Assembly (NCBI RefSeq): GCF_034376665.1
Contig: NZ_JAXMJI010000082.1
Coordinates: 1 to 11,300 of the forward strand
Length of the DNA: 11,300 bases
Direction: 5' to 3'
Source of the DNA: Allopontixanthobacter sp034376665
GTDB lineage: Bacteria; Pseudomonadota; Alphaproteobacteria; Sphingomonadales; Sphingomonadaceae
The notes beneath the pieces are model-generated. The model ran no database searches, had not been told where the DNA came from, and saw nothing but the letters and a program-made list of their open reading frames with translations. A program made the translations under genes and the position numbers. Shown piece after piece: positions 5,370 to 11,300 of this stretch; position 1 is the stretch's first letter, and each line of letters begins with the position of its first letter.

Positions 5370-6595
5370 AGATCAGCTACCTGTTTTCGCAATTCCCGGT
5401 TCCCACGCAGACCTTCGCGGTGTCCGATATCGCAGCCCTGCAAGAGCTTGGCCATGAGGTGATCGTCCACACGATCAAGCCGCCGCCGAAAAAGGGCGTG
5501 TCCAGCCACGAAACGTCCGAACTGAAGAATGATCTGAAGATATATCGCCCGGCACTGAGCCGTGTCTGGCGATGGCCGGCGTTGCTGTGGCGCTGGCGCC
5601 GGCAGGTGGTGCGGCTGCTCGGGAAATGTGTGCGGGCAATGCCTCGGAACGCCGCGGCGGCATCGGTTGCGATCCTGTGTCTGCCGAGAATCTTCGAAAT
5701 CGTCGAGGAGATCGAGGAGAGCGGCAGCGACGTGGTCCATCTGTTCTGGTCGCGGCACGCGTCGCTTGTACTGGATGTCCTGGCAGACACGAAGGCACCG
5801 CCGGTGCGATCCGCGTTCGTGGGGGCTTATGATCTGGTCGCGGACGATTTTCTGGTCGAGACTGCGGCCGAATCGGCAGTGGTGCTCTTTTCCCATACCG
5901 AAGCCAATCGCCCCTATCTGGAGGGCAAGAGCGCGCCCGGCAAGGCGATCCGCATAATCCACCGCGGAATACCCCTGGTCCCGCCAGCCGGCGATGTCCG
6001 GCGCGATCCCGATGTCTGGATCAGTGTCTCGGCGCTGGTCGCAGCCAAGAATGTGGGCGCGGTCATTCGGCTGTTCGCGGATACGCGGGCCTCGCGCCCC
6101 GAACTCCGGCTGCGCATTTGCGGCGAAGGTCCAGAACGTTCGAAGCTGGAAGATCTGGCCGCGGAACTGGGATGCCGTCACGCCGTTCAATTCATGGGCC
6201 ATGTCGATCGGTCGCAGGTTTTCGAATTGCTTCAGGGCGCGCAGCTGTTTCTGCTGCTGTCCACCAAGGCGTCCGAACGATTGCCCAATGTTGTCAAGGA
6301 GGCCATGTGGTGCGGATGTGCGATCATAATTTCCCCGACCGAAGGCATTGCCGAGCTGGTGCCCGATGAGCAGATCGGGATGATCGTCGATCCCGCTAAC
6401 CGGGAGGCACTTGCCAGGGCAGCAGCGAGCATTCTCGGCGAAAGCGAAGCGGCGGTAGAGCTGCGGCGCGAGCGGGTACGCGCACTCATTTCCGATCGGT
6501 TTTCCAGCAAGGGGAGCATGGAACGCTATGCCGCGGCATGGGAAGAGGCGCGTCGCCCCGTAGTGGGCGTCGGCGCACAGCGGGATGTTTCATGA
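5366..6595 (+). CDS. Family 4 glycosyltransferase (GT-B, WcaL/AmsK-like)
   Basis: A 409-residue enzyme of usual length for family 4, a retaining GT-B glycosyltransferase working at the cytoplasmic face. The N-terminus (MKISYLFSQFPVPTQTF) matches colanic-acid/amylovoran-type enzymes that begin with a Gly/Phe-rich acceptor loop and a TQTF or SETF motif. The C-terminal donor domain has ISVSALVAAKNV (219-230), LRICGEGPERSKLEDLA (249-265) and the E-x7-E motif at Glu304 and Glu312 (SERLPNVVKEAM). The basic aromatic stretch WRWPALLWRWRRQ (68-80) may contact the membrane. The ATG is at 5366 with a poor ribosome site; coupling from the mini-frame before it is likely. The stop overlaps the flippase ATG. 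The sugar donor is not predictable. Confidence 0.88.
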   Translation: MKISYLFSQFPVPTQTFAVSDIAALQELGHEVIVHTIKPPPKKGVSSHETSELKNDLKIYRPALSRVWRWPALLWRWRRQVVRLLGKCVRAMPRNAAAASVAILCLPRIFEIVEEIEESGSDVVHLFWSRHASLVLDVLADTKAPPVRSAFVGAYDLVADDFLVETAAESAVVLFSHTEANRPYLEGKSAPGKAIRIIHRGIPLVPPAGDVRRDPDVWISVSALVAAKNVGAVIRLFADTRASRPELRLRICGEGPERSKLEDLAAELGCRHAVQFMGHVDRSQVFELLQGAQLFLLLSTKASERLPNVVKEAMWCGCAIIISPTEGIAELVPDEQIGMIVDPANREALARAAASILGESEAAVELRRERVRALISDRFSSKGSMERYAAAWEEARRPVVGVGAQRDVS

Positions 6596-8094
6596 AGCGA
6601 AGATCCCTGACGCACGAGGCGGTTGACGGGATAGCCTGGCAATCCTTCGCCATCGGCGCGAATATCATCCTGCGAACGATCATCCTGATCATTCTCACAC
6701 GAACACTTGATCCGGAGGACTTCGGAATCATTGCGGCTGCGATGGTGATTATCAGCGTGACCACGGTGCTCAGCGAAATCGGGGTAGCGCGGGTGCTGGT
6801 CCAGCGGCTCACTTTGACGCCGGGCATCGAGAAGAGCGCATTTGCCATTTCGATCCTGATGGGAATTGGCGCGAGCCTGCTGATCTATTTCACCGCGCCG
6901 CTTTCTGCCCGCTTGTTCGAGATGGACAAGCTCGTTCCCTACGTCGAATTCCTCTCGTTGGTACTGGTGATCAACGCGGTCTCCATCATCGCCGAATCCC
7001 TGATCCAGAGAGCCAGGCGGTTTCGCGCAATGGGTCTTATCGAACTGGGTTCTTTTCTGGCGGGATTTGGCTTTGTTGCGCTCCCGCTCGCGCAATCGGG
7101 TTATGGCGCGTGGTCGCTCGCGATCGGCTATTTCGTCCAGTGCGTCGTCAAACTGGTGGCTTTGTTGTTCGCACATCCCCCGAAAATCGGGCTCTGGCCG
7201 CGCGAGGGGACGCGCGAGCTGGTGACGACCGGGGCCGGATTCATGGTAGGCCAGGTCGGTAACTTCGTGGCCCGGCAAATCGACTACCTCATCGTCGGCC
7301 GGATGCTGGGCGCGACCTCTCTCGGCTATTACAACCGCGCCTATCAGTTCCTGATGCTGCCTGCCCAGCTGTTCGGCACGGCAACGGCCAAGGTGCTGTT
7401 CCCCTCGATCGCTTCGATCCAGAATGAACCCGAGCGGGTTTCCCGCGCTTACCTTCGGGCGCTGGGCCAGGTTGCCATGCTGACCTTGCCGGCGACGGGC
7501 CTGCTCGTGGTCATCGCGCCGGAACTGGTGATGACGCTCTTCGGTGAAAAGTGGCAGGAAATGATCGTGCCGTTCCAGATCCTCGTTCTCAGCCTTTTGT
7601 TCCGGACAAGTTACAAGATCAGCGATTCGATAAGCCTGGCGATGGGATCGATGTATCAGCGCGCGTGGCGGCAATGGATCTATGCCGCTGCGGTCGCCGC
7701 AGGGACATTCGCCGGGTACCGATGGGGCCTTGCCGGCGTGGCAGTCGGGGTTAGCACCGCCGTCATGCTCAATTTCCTCATCATGACCAATCTTGCCCTA
7801 GCAATCACCAAGGTGCCAACACGTAAGGTCATCGCCGTTCATCTGCGTCACATCCTGATTGCCTGCGGGTATAGCCTGCTGATCTGGGCGGCAGTGACCG
7901 CTGCCCGATTGCAAGGGTGGAGTGACCCCGTCGTCCTGGGAATCGGCTTGCTGGTGGGGCTGCTGCTTGCGGCTCTGATATGGTTCGGATTGCGAGGCCT
8001 GCTTGGCGCAGACGGGAAATGGCTCGAGCAGCTTCTTCGAAGCCGATTGCCATTTTTGCGATCGAAGTCATCCGATGCTAAGGAAGCGGATTGA
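6592..8094 (+). CDS. Wzx-type polysaccharide flippase (WzxC-like, MOP superfamily)
   Basis: A 500-residue integral membrane protein with about 12-14 hydrophobic helices, the normal size for the polysaccharide transporter family. It would flip a lipid-linked oligosaccharide from the cytoplasmic to the periplasmic face. Recognisable features are the N-terminal segment from VDGIAWQSFAIGANIILRTI, LDPEDFGIIAAAMVI after the first helix, and the mid-protein IDYLIVGRMLGATSLGYYNRAY, which is typical of WzxC/AmsL-like proteins. A further landmark is LMLPAQLFGTATAKVLFPSI. The ATG at 6592 is preferred: it overlaps the GT4 stop (ATGA), has GGGA six bases upstream, and starts directly before the first helix. 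An in-frame upstream ATG at 6538 would add 18 residues inside the GT4 gene. Stops at 8092 and 8095 form a double TGA TAA end. The presence of Wzx implies Wzy-type assembly, although no polymerase is visible in this window. Confidence 0.9.
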   Translation: MKRRSLTHEAVDGIAWQSFAIGANIILRTIILIILTRTLDPEDFGIIAAAMVIISVTTVLSEIGVARVLVQRLTLTPGIEKSAFAISILMGIGASLLIYFTAPLSARLFEMDKLVPYVEFLSLVLVINAVSIIAESLIQRARRFRAMGLIELGSFLAGFGFVALPLAQSGYGAWSLAIGYFVQCVVKLVALLFAHPPKIGLWPREGTRELVTTGAGFMVGQVGNFVARQIDYLIVGRMLGATSLGYYNRAYQFLMLPAQLFGTATAKVLFPSIASIQNEPERVSRAYLRALGQVAMLTLPATGLLVVIAPELVMTLFGEKWQEMIVPFQILVLSLLFRTSYKISDSISLAMGSMYQRAWRQWIYAAAVAAGTFAGYRWGLAGVAVGVSTAVMLNFLIMTNLALAITKVPTRKVIAVHLRHILIACGYSLLIWAAVTAARLQGWSDPVVLGIGLLVGLLLAALIWFGLRGLLGADGKWLEQLLRSRLPFLRSKSSDAKEAD

Positions 8095-8155
8095 TAATGA
8101 TGGGTTTTCTGCTCCTATCACTGGAATGTGCTAAGCAGACGGGGTACCGTTTATT

Positions 8156-8160
8156 GAAGG
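8156..8160 (+). promoter_or_regulatory. Strong ribosome site before the 8170 ATG
   Basis: GAAGG lies nine bases before ATG 8170, an ideal spacing. It starts a frame that is not the phosphoribosyltransferase frame. This is the reason the small upstream frame, or a missed frameshift, deserves attention. Confidence 0.5.
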
Positions 8161-8169
8161 ACAGGCGTT

Positions 8170-8259
8170 ATGGTTGGCGGCAGCGCAGATGCCAACTGGC
8201 GATCCGTGGACATTCTGCCCCCGTCAGATTCGCGGACCGGAACGGAGGGGGGCCAGTGA
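8170..8259 (+). CDS. Possible 29-residue leader peptide, or N-terminus split by a frameshift
   Basis: The ATG at 8170 has a well-placed GAAGG site. It gives a 29-residue peptide beginning MVGGSADANWRSVDILPPSD, with its stop at 8257-8259, just before the GTG start of the phosphoribosyltransferase. The peptide resembles nothing I know. A run of six G (8247-8252) lies near its end; loss of one G would fuse it in frame to the downstream enzyme. It could therefore be a leader, a chance frame, or the true N-terminus interrupted by a homopolymer error or variation. Confidence 0.3.
   Translation: MVGGSADANWRSVDILPPSDSRTGTEGGQ
8246..8252 (+). promoter_or_regulatory. Purine-rich ribosome site that decides the phosphoribosyltransferase start
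   Basis: GGAGGGGGG (8244-8252) is followed after 11 bases by GTG 8264. This favours GTG over the TTG at 8174, which has no clear site of its own in the right position. Confidence 0.45.
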
Positions 8260-8263
8260 GACC

Positions 8264-8944
8264 GTGAGTGAATTGAATCCGGAAGACACTGCGAATGGTT
8301 CCAGGCAATCGCTTGAGGACCGCAGACGGCCAAAGGTTTACCTGACCATTGAAGAAGCGGTCGATCTGTCCTGCAATCTGGGCAAAAGGATCAGGAACCT
8401 GACCCCGCGGCCCGATTTCGCTATTGGCCTTGCCAACGGCGGAACGCTGCCTGCCCTTGTGGCCGCCGAGGAAGCCGGAATCGCCTGCGAAATCATAAAG
8501 GTTCGGCGCAAGGGCAGCCGGTTGAAGCAGCGTTTCGACTATCTGCGGGTGATCTTGAAGCTGTTCCCCAAGGCAATGCAGTTCAAACCTTTGCGAATGT
8601 TGAAGGCGCAGTTCGACAACTGGTTTAGTGAGGTTGAATGCACGGATTGGGCTGCACAGACCGGGGATGTATTCGGGCAGAATGTGGTGATAATCGATGA
8701 TTGCGTGGACAGTGGATCGACTGCCGCTTTCGTGCGCGAGCGGCTGCTCGCTGACGGAGCGGCATCCGTCAGAGTGGCCGTGATTTCCTGGGGGACAAAG
8801 CACGATTCCCGGGAACTACATTCCCTGGTTCCGGATATATATCTGAACCGCACAATTGATTATTACCCGTGGAGCCTGGAAAATCCCGGCTTCAAAAAAT
8901 TCTCAATGTGGTTGGAAAGCCAGGGTCAGGAATTGTGGAAGTAG
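8264..8944 (+). CDS. Type I phosphoribosyltransferase-fold protein
   Basis: A 226-residue cytoplasmic protein from GTG 8264; a TTG at 8174 would give 256. The PRPP-binding loop is clear at 141-153: VVIIDDCVDSGST, with Asp145-Asp146 and the Ser-Gly-Ser-Thr phosphate loop. A diphosphate-side loop FAIGLANGGTLPA lies at 52-64. YYPW at 200-203 resembles the YPWE/FPWE motif of purine-type phosphoribosyltransferases. Residues 80-125 form a basic helical insertion (RRKGSRLKQRFDYLRVILKLF) that could form the hood or an acceptor site. It is followed six bases after the stop by a HAD-family hydrolase gene, inside a glycan cluster. Possible roles are phosphoribose transfer to a glycan or lipid, nucleobase salvage, or a regulatory PRPP sensor. 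Fold assignment is firm; substrate is unknown. Confidence 0.8.
   Translation: MSELNPEDTANGSRQSLEDRRRPKVYLTIEEAVDLSCNLGKRIRNLTPRPDFAIGLANGGTLPALVAAEEAGIACEIIKVRRKGSRLKQRFDYLRVILKLFPKAMQFKPLRMLKAQFDNWFSEVECTDWAAQTGDVFGQNVVIIDDCVDSGSTAAFVRERLLADGAASVRVAVISWGTKHDSRELHSLVPDIYLNRTIDYYPWSLENPGFKKFSMWLESQGQELWK
8937..8941 (+). promoter_or_regulatory. Ribosome site of the HAD hydrolase gene
   Basis: GGAAG lies eight bases before ATG 8950, inside the last codons of the phosphoribosyltransferase. It supports ATG 8950 over an in-frame upstream ATG at 8869. Confidence 0.6.
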
Positions 8945-8949
8945 TAGGC

Positions 8950-9645
8950 ATGTCTCCAGTCTTGCTAGTCGATATAGATGGGGTCGTGATATTCGAAGCC
9001 GAGCGGCAAGAGCCGGCTTCAAGCCAGATTTTTTTTCTGCATAAAAATCTGGATCGGTCGCTCCTCAAGTGGCGCCAGACCATGTTTTTCGTGACTCACA
9101 GATCGCGCCGCGAGGCACGGCGAATTCTGCAATTGGCCGGAATCCGGCCAAGCCTTTATGTAAAGCTGATCGCCGCAGAGGATCTTTTTCAGGCCGCCGT
9201 GGACGCTGGACAGATCAGGGAAGCGATCAAGCGCGGTCTTCTGAAAAGCTTCGCCTTGCCGTTAATCGAACGCGTCTCGTGGCAAAAGCGTGACAAGGTG
9301 GTGATGCTCGACGACCGGCAACATAATCTCGATGCCATGTTGGACGCCGGAGTGGGCCTGGCCCTGAAAGCGCCGATCGGGATCGACGGTGATCACAAGG
9401 TAATCACCTCGTTCGACCTGCGCCACACCTTGGATTCGCTATCCGATTGGTACCGCAATCGCGCGGACTGCCGACAGATCGAGCTTGCTCCTGCCTCGGC
9501 CGCCATCCAGGACTGGCAACGCAGCGGAACCACGACCACAAAGCTGCAGAAGCATCCGTTCAACACGATTCGCCGGACGATCAGCTCAGTTCGGCGGGGA
9601 ACGTTTTTCCGCGCCGCGCCGCGCGCTTCGCGTCCCGAAACCTGA
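8950..9645 (+). CDS. HAD-superfamily hydrolase, probable small-molecule or glycan phosphatase
   Basis: A 231-residue protein. Motif I is LLVDIDGVVI (5-14) with Asp8 as nucleophile and Asp10 as general acid. Motif II is FFVTHRSR (47-54) with Thr49. Motif IV is VVMLDDRQHNLDAML (117-131) with Asp121-Asp122 for magnesium. A lysine for motif III is plausible at Lys99 but not certain. All core residues are present, so an active phosphohydrolase is likely. The short segment between motifs I and II suggests a small cap. Residues after about 165 form a basic polar tail without recognised domain. ATG 8950 places motif I at the N-terminus, as is normal, and has GGAAG eight bases upstream. The tight link to the phosphoribosyltransferase suggests that it acts on that enzyme's product, which is an inference. 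A T8 run and two inverted repeats lie in its first 100 bases. Confidence 0.8.
   Translation: MSPVLLVDIDGVVIFEAERQEPASSQIFFLHKNLDRSLLKWRQTMFFVTHRSRREARRILQLAGIRPSLYVKLIAAEDLFQAAVDAGQIREAIKRGLLKSFALPLIERVSWQKRDKVVMLDDRQHNLDAMLDAGVGLALKAPIGIDGDHKVITSFDLRHTLDSLSDWYRNRADCRQIELAPASAAIQDWQRSGTTTTKLQKHPFNTIRRTISSVRRGTFFRAAPRASRPET
8995..9052 (+). repeat. Two inverted repeats and a T8 run inside the HAD gene
   Basis: GAAGCCG (8995-9001) pairs with CGGCTTC (9014-9020). CCAGATTTTT (9024-9033) pairs perfectly with AAAAATCTGG (9043-9052) across a 9-base loop. The homopolymer T8 at 9029-9036 is unusual in this GC-rich DNA. The frame stays open throughout, so these are features of coding DNA, with a possible pausing or slippage effect. 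Confidence 0.45.
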
Positions 9646-9658
9646 CGGAGCGACATGC

Positions 9659-9690
9659 GCCGACCTGATGAACAAACGCGTCAGGTCGGC
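9659..9690. terminator. Hairpin between convergent genes, probable bidirectional terminator
   Basis: GCCGACCTGA (9659-9668) and TCAGGTCGGC (9681-9690) form a perfect 10-bp stem with a 12-base loop. It lies 14 bases after the HAD gene stop and just beyond the stop of the oppositely oriented kinase gene. There is no T-tract on either strand, so termination strength is uncertain, but the position is where a shared terminator is expected. Confidence 0.6.
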
Positions 9691-9696
9691 CCCGAT

Positions 9697-11300
9697 TCAG
9701 TACCGGTAATAGCTTTGGCGGCCGTATTTCACGCCGGCTACCCGGGCATCGAACTTGGTGACGATCGATCCGATCGGCAAATCTTCCGGCAGCCGCCCGA
9801 TAGCGACCTCAAGCTCCTCGACGTCCTTGCTGTTCGCTTCGATCACGAAGACACCCGCATCCATATGTTCGGCAATCAGCACCGAATCCGCGATGCCCAT
9901 TACTGGCGGACCGTCAATCACGACCATGTCGTAGCGTTCGGTAAGCTCCGCCAGTACCCGGTCAAGATTGCCGGCAGACAGCAAGGTAACCGGATCGGAT
10001 TCGGCGTTGCCGGAGGTGATCAGGTCGAACCCGTAGGATTCAAGCCTGTGCACCGATTCCAATGAACTGGTCTTTCCTGCAAGGACTTCCCCCAGACCGG
10101 TTCCGAGCGGCTGTCCCAGCATCATGCCCAGCGATGGCCGGCGCAGGTCACCATCGACGAGCAGGACCCGCTTGCCCATGGCTGCGAGACTGCGCGTAAT
10201 CCCGATGGAGGAAGTCGACTTGCCTTCGCCCGGAGTGCTGCTGGTAATGAGCACTCGCTTGTGAGCTTCGCTGCCGATCATCCGGTGAAGCGCCACCGCA
10301 GCAGAGTAGTAGGCTTCTGATTGCGGTGATCGCGGATCCAGAATGGCACTGTCCTGATTGTCCCGCTTGCCGAATGCGGGAATCGCACCCAGCGACTTGA
10401 CGCCGAGATAGTTCTCCGCGTCGCTGGCAGAGCGGACCATGGTGGAGGAGCGTTCACGCAGCAGGCCTGCTCCGAGAGCACCGATCAAGCCAAGGATTCC
10501 CGAAAGTGCCAGATTGGTGACCAGATTGGGCGAACTCGGCTCGAGCGGAGGCTCGGCGCGGTCCACCACCTGGATATTCTGGCCGGGCGCACCCGAGGCT
10601 GCTGCCACCGACTGGTAGCGCTGGAGCAGCCCGTCATAAAACGCCCGGTTGGTATCCACTTCGCGTTGCAGGGCGTTGTAGGTGACGCCTCTCTCACGCT
10701 CTGCCATCGCCGAACCGCGAAGTTGTGCGATGCTGCCGCGCAATTGGCGTTCTGCCTGAGCAGCCGCGGTATAGCGCCCCCGAGCAGCGCTTTTGATGTC
10801 TTCGGAGAGCCTGGCGATCTGACTGTCGATCGCCTGGACTTTCGCCGTCGCCGCAGTGACGCCGGGATATTCACTGGTATAGCGTTCCCGCTGATCGGCG
10901 ATCTCGGCATTGAGGGTGGCGCGTTCCGATATCATGTCCTGAATGGCATCGTTTTGCTGGACTTCGGGCAAGGCCATGGCCGGAACACTTTGCACCTGCC
11001 GCCAATTCTGCTCGGCTTCGATCCGCGTCGCCGTGGCATTGGCAAGTGCGCTGCTCAATTGCGCCAATTGCTGTGCACGCAAGGAACCGCTCTGGTCGGT
11101 GCCGGTTGCCGGAACCACCGAAGCGGTAATATCCGCGTTGCGGGCATAGGCCAGCATGGCGTTTTCGGAATCCTGCAGCTTGGCTTTCGCATCGGCCAGT
11201 TCCTGAGCCAGATATTGTTCTGCCCTGGCCGAGGTTTCGCTTTTGTCGAGGAAATCATTCGACACCATCTGATCGGCATAGGCATTGGCGATCTGCGCCG
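9697..11300 (-). CDS. Wzc/ExoP-type chain-length regulator and tyrosine autokinase, 5' part cut by window edge
   Basis: Partial gene: about 534 codons of the C-terminal part, and the frame stays open to the right edge, so the N-terminal Wzz domain is only partly present. The protein sits in the inner membrane, sets polymer length and helps export. Counting from the Met at 11268, a long periplasmic coiled coil (about 10-200) leads to VVDRAEPPLEPSSPNL (234-249), the typical entry to the second membrane helix (250-270). The cytoplasmic BY-kinase domain has Walker A STPGEGKST (344-352), Walker A' VLLVDGDLRRPS (368-379) and Walker B MVVIDGPP (448-455). The tail has four tyrosines in the last nine residues (KYGRQSYYRY), a short autophosphorylation cluster. 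It is convergent with the flippase cluster, so it belongs to a second operon entering from the right. Confidence 0.93.
   Translation of the reverse strand, partial: AQIANAYADQMVSNDFLDKSETSARAEQYLAQELADAKAKLQDSENAMLAYARNADITASVVPATGTDQSGSLRAQQLAQLSSALANATATRIEAEQNWRQVQSVPAMALPEVQQNDAIQDMISERATLNAEIADQRERYTSEYPGVTAATAKVQAIDSQIARLSEDIKSAARGRYTAAAQAERQLRGSIAQLRGSAMAERERGVTYNALQREVDTNRAFYDGLLQRYQSVAAASGAPGQNIQVVDRAEPPLEPSSPNLVTNLALSGILGLIGALGAGLLRERSSTMVRSASDAENYLGVKSLGAIPAFGKRDNQDSAILDPRSPQSEAYYSAAVALHRMIGSEAHKRVLITSSTPGEGKSTSSIGITRSLAAMGKRVLLVDGDLRRPSLGMMLGQPLGTGLGEVLAGKTSSLESVHRLESYGFDLITSGNAESDPVTLLSAGNLDRVLAELTERYDMVVIDGPPVMGIADSVLIAEHMDAGVFVIEANSKDVEELEVAIGRLPEDLPIGSIVTKFDARVAGVKYGRQSYYRY

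Larger units (their letters stand above)
8095..8263 (+). other. Gap between flippase and phosphoribosyltransferase, possible leader
   Basis: After a run of tightly joined genes, about 170 bases separate the flippase stop from the likely phosphoribosyltransferase start. The gap holds a weak TCTGCT/AGCAGA repeat (8108-8139), a good ribosome site (GAAGG at 8156-8160) nine bases before an ATG at 8170, and a 29-codon frame. A separate promoter for the last two genes is possible, but no clear boxes are seen. Confidence 0.4.

Noticed and set aside
5282..6202. Minus-strand open frame of 306 codons
   Set aside because: It is antisense to the GT4 gene and shows no domain or start signal.
6538..6591. 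Upstream start of the flippase adding 18 residues
   Set aside because: The extension is Arg/Gly-rich shadow of the GT4 C-terminus. ATG 6592 overlaps the GT4 stop and sits directly before the first membrane helix.
6526..7674. Minus-strand open frame of 382 codons
   Set aside because: It is antisense to the flippase. The translation is highly charged and low in complexity, a mirror of hydrophobic codons, with no recognisable domain.
8869..8949. Upstream start of the HAD gene adding 27 residues
   Set aside because: It would overlap the phosphoribosyltransferase by 76 bases and push motif I away from the N-terminus. ATG 8950 has a good ribosome site.

Overview
The window looks like the chromosome of a GC-rich alphaproteobacterium, most likely of the order Sphingomonadales (Erythrobacter, Sphingomonas or a relative). 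This rests on codon use, on the sphingomonad-like character of the proteins, and on a short GC palindrome in the first gene that translates as SPAQAGAQ, which I recall as typical of dispersed repeats in that order. No database search was possible, so the taxonomic call is an inference.

Left part (1-2596, minus strand): a leucine/isovalerate degradation operon. It reads isovaleryl-CoA dehydrogenase (1424-2596), a 92-residue membrane protein (1149-1427), then the beta subunit of methylcrotonyl-CoA carboxylase, which runs off the left edge (<1-1152). Both junctions are 4-base stop/start overlaps (GTGA and ATGA), so the three genes are probably translationally coupled.

Middle (2597-3099): a divergent intergenic region of about 500 bases with no convincing gene. 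It contains an unusual number of inverted repeats and palindromes and must hold the promoters of both flanking operons.

Right part (3100-9645, plus strand): an exopolysaccharide or surface-glycan gene cluster. In order it has an exported protein with the three signature motifs of jelly-roll alginate-type lyases, a membrane-anchored family 2 glycosyltransferase, a family 4 glycosyltransferase, a Wzx-type flippase, a phosphoribosyltransferase and a HAD-family hydrolase. The glycosyltransferases would build a lipid-linked glycan, the flippase would move it across the inner membrane, and the lyase-like protein may trim the product. The last gene on the right (9697->11300, minus strand, convergent) is a Wzc/ExoP-type chain-length regulator and tyrosine autokinase, which fits Wzx/Wzy-type export. 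A 10-bp perfect hairpin lies between the convergent ends.

The most interesting candidate system is the phosphoribosyltransferase plus HAD hydrolase pair. Klebsiella O-antigen ribofuranose is made by dual-domain proteins that transfer phosphoribose from PRPP and then remove the 5-phosphate with a HAD-type phosphatase domain. The two adjacent genes here could be a two-protein version of that chemistry, although the classical PRPP loop leaves other roles open. Secondary points are the palindromic repeat inserted in frame in the carboxylase, the unknown membrane protein inside the leucine operon, and small coupling or leader reading frames in the glycan cluster.
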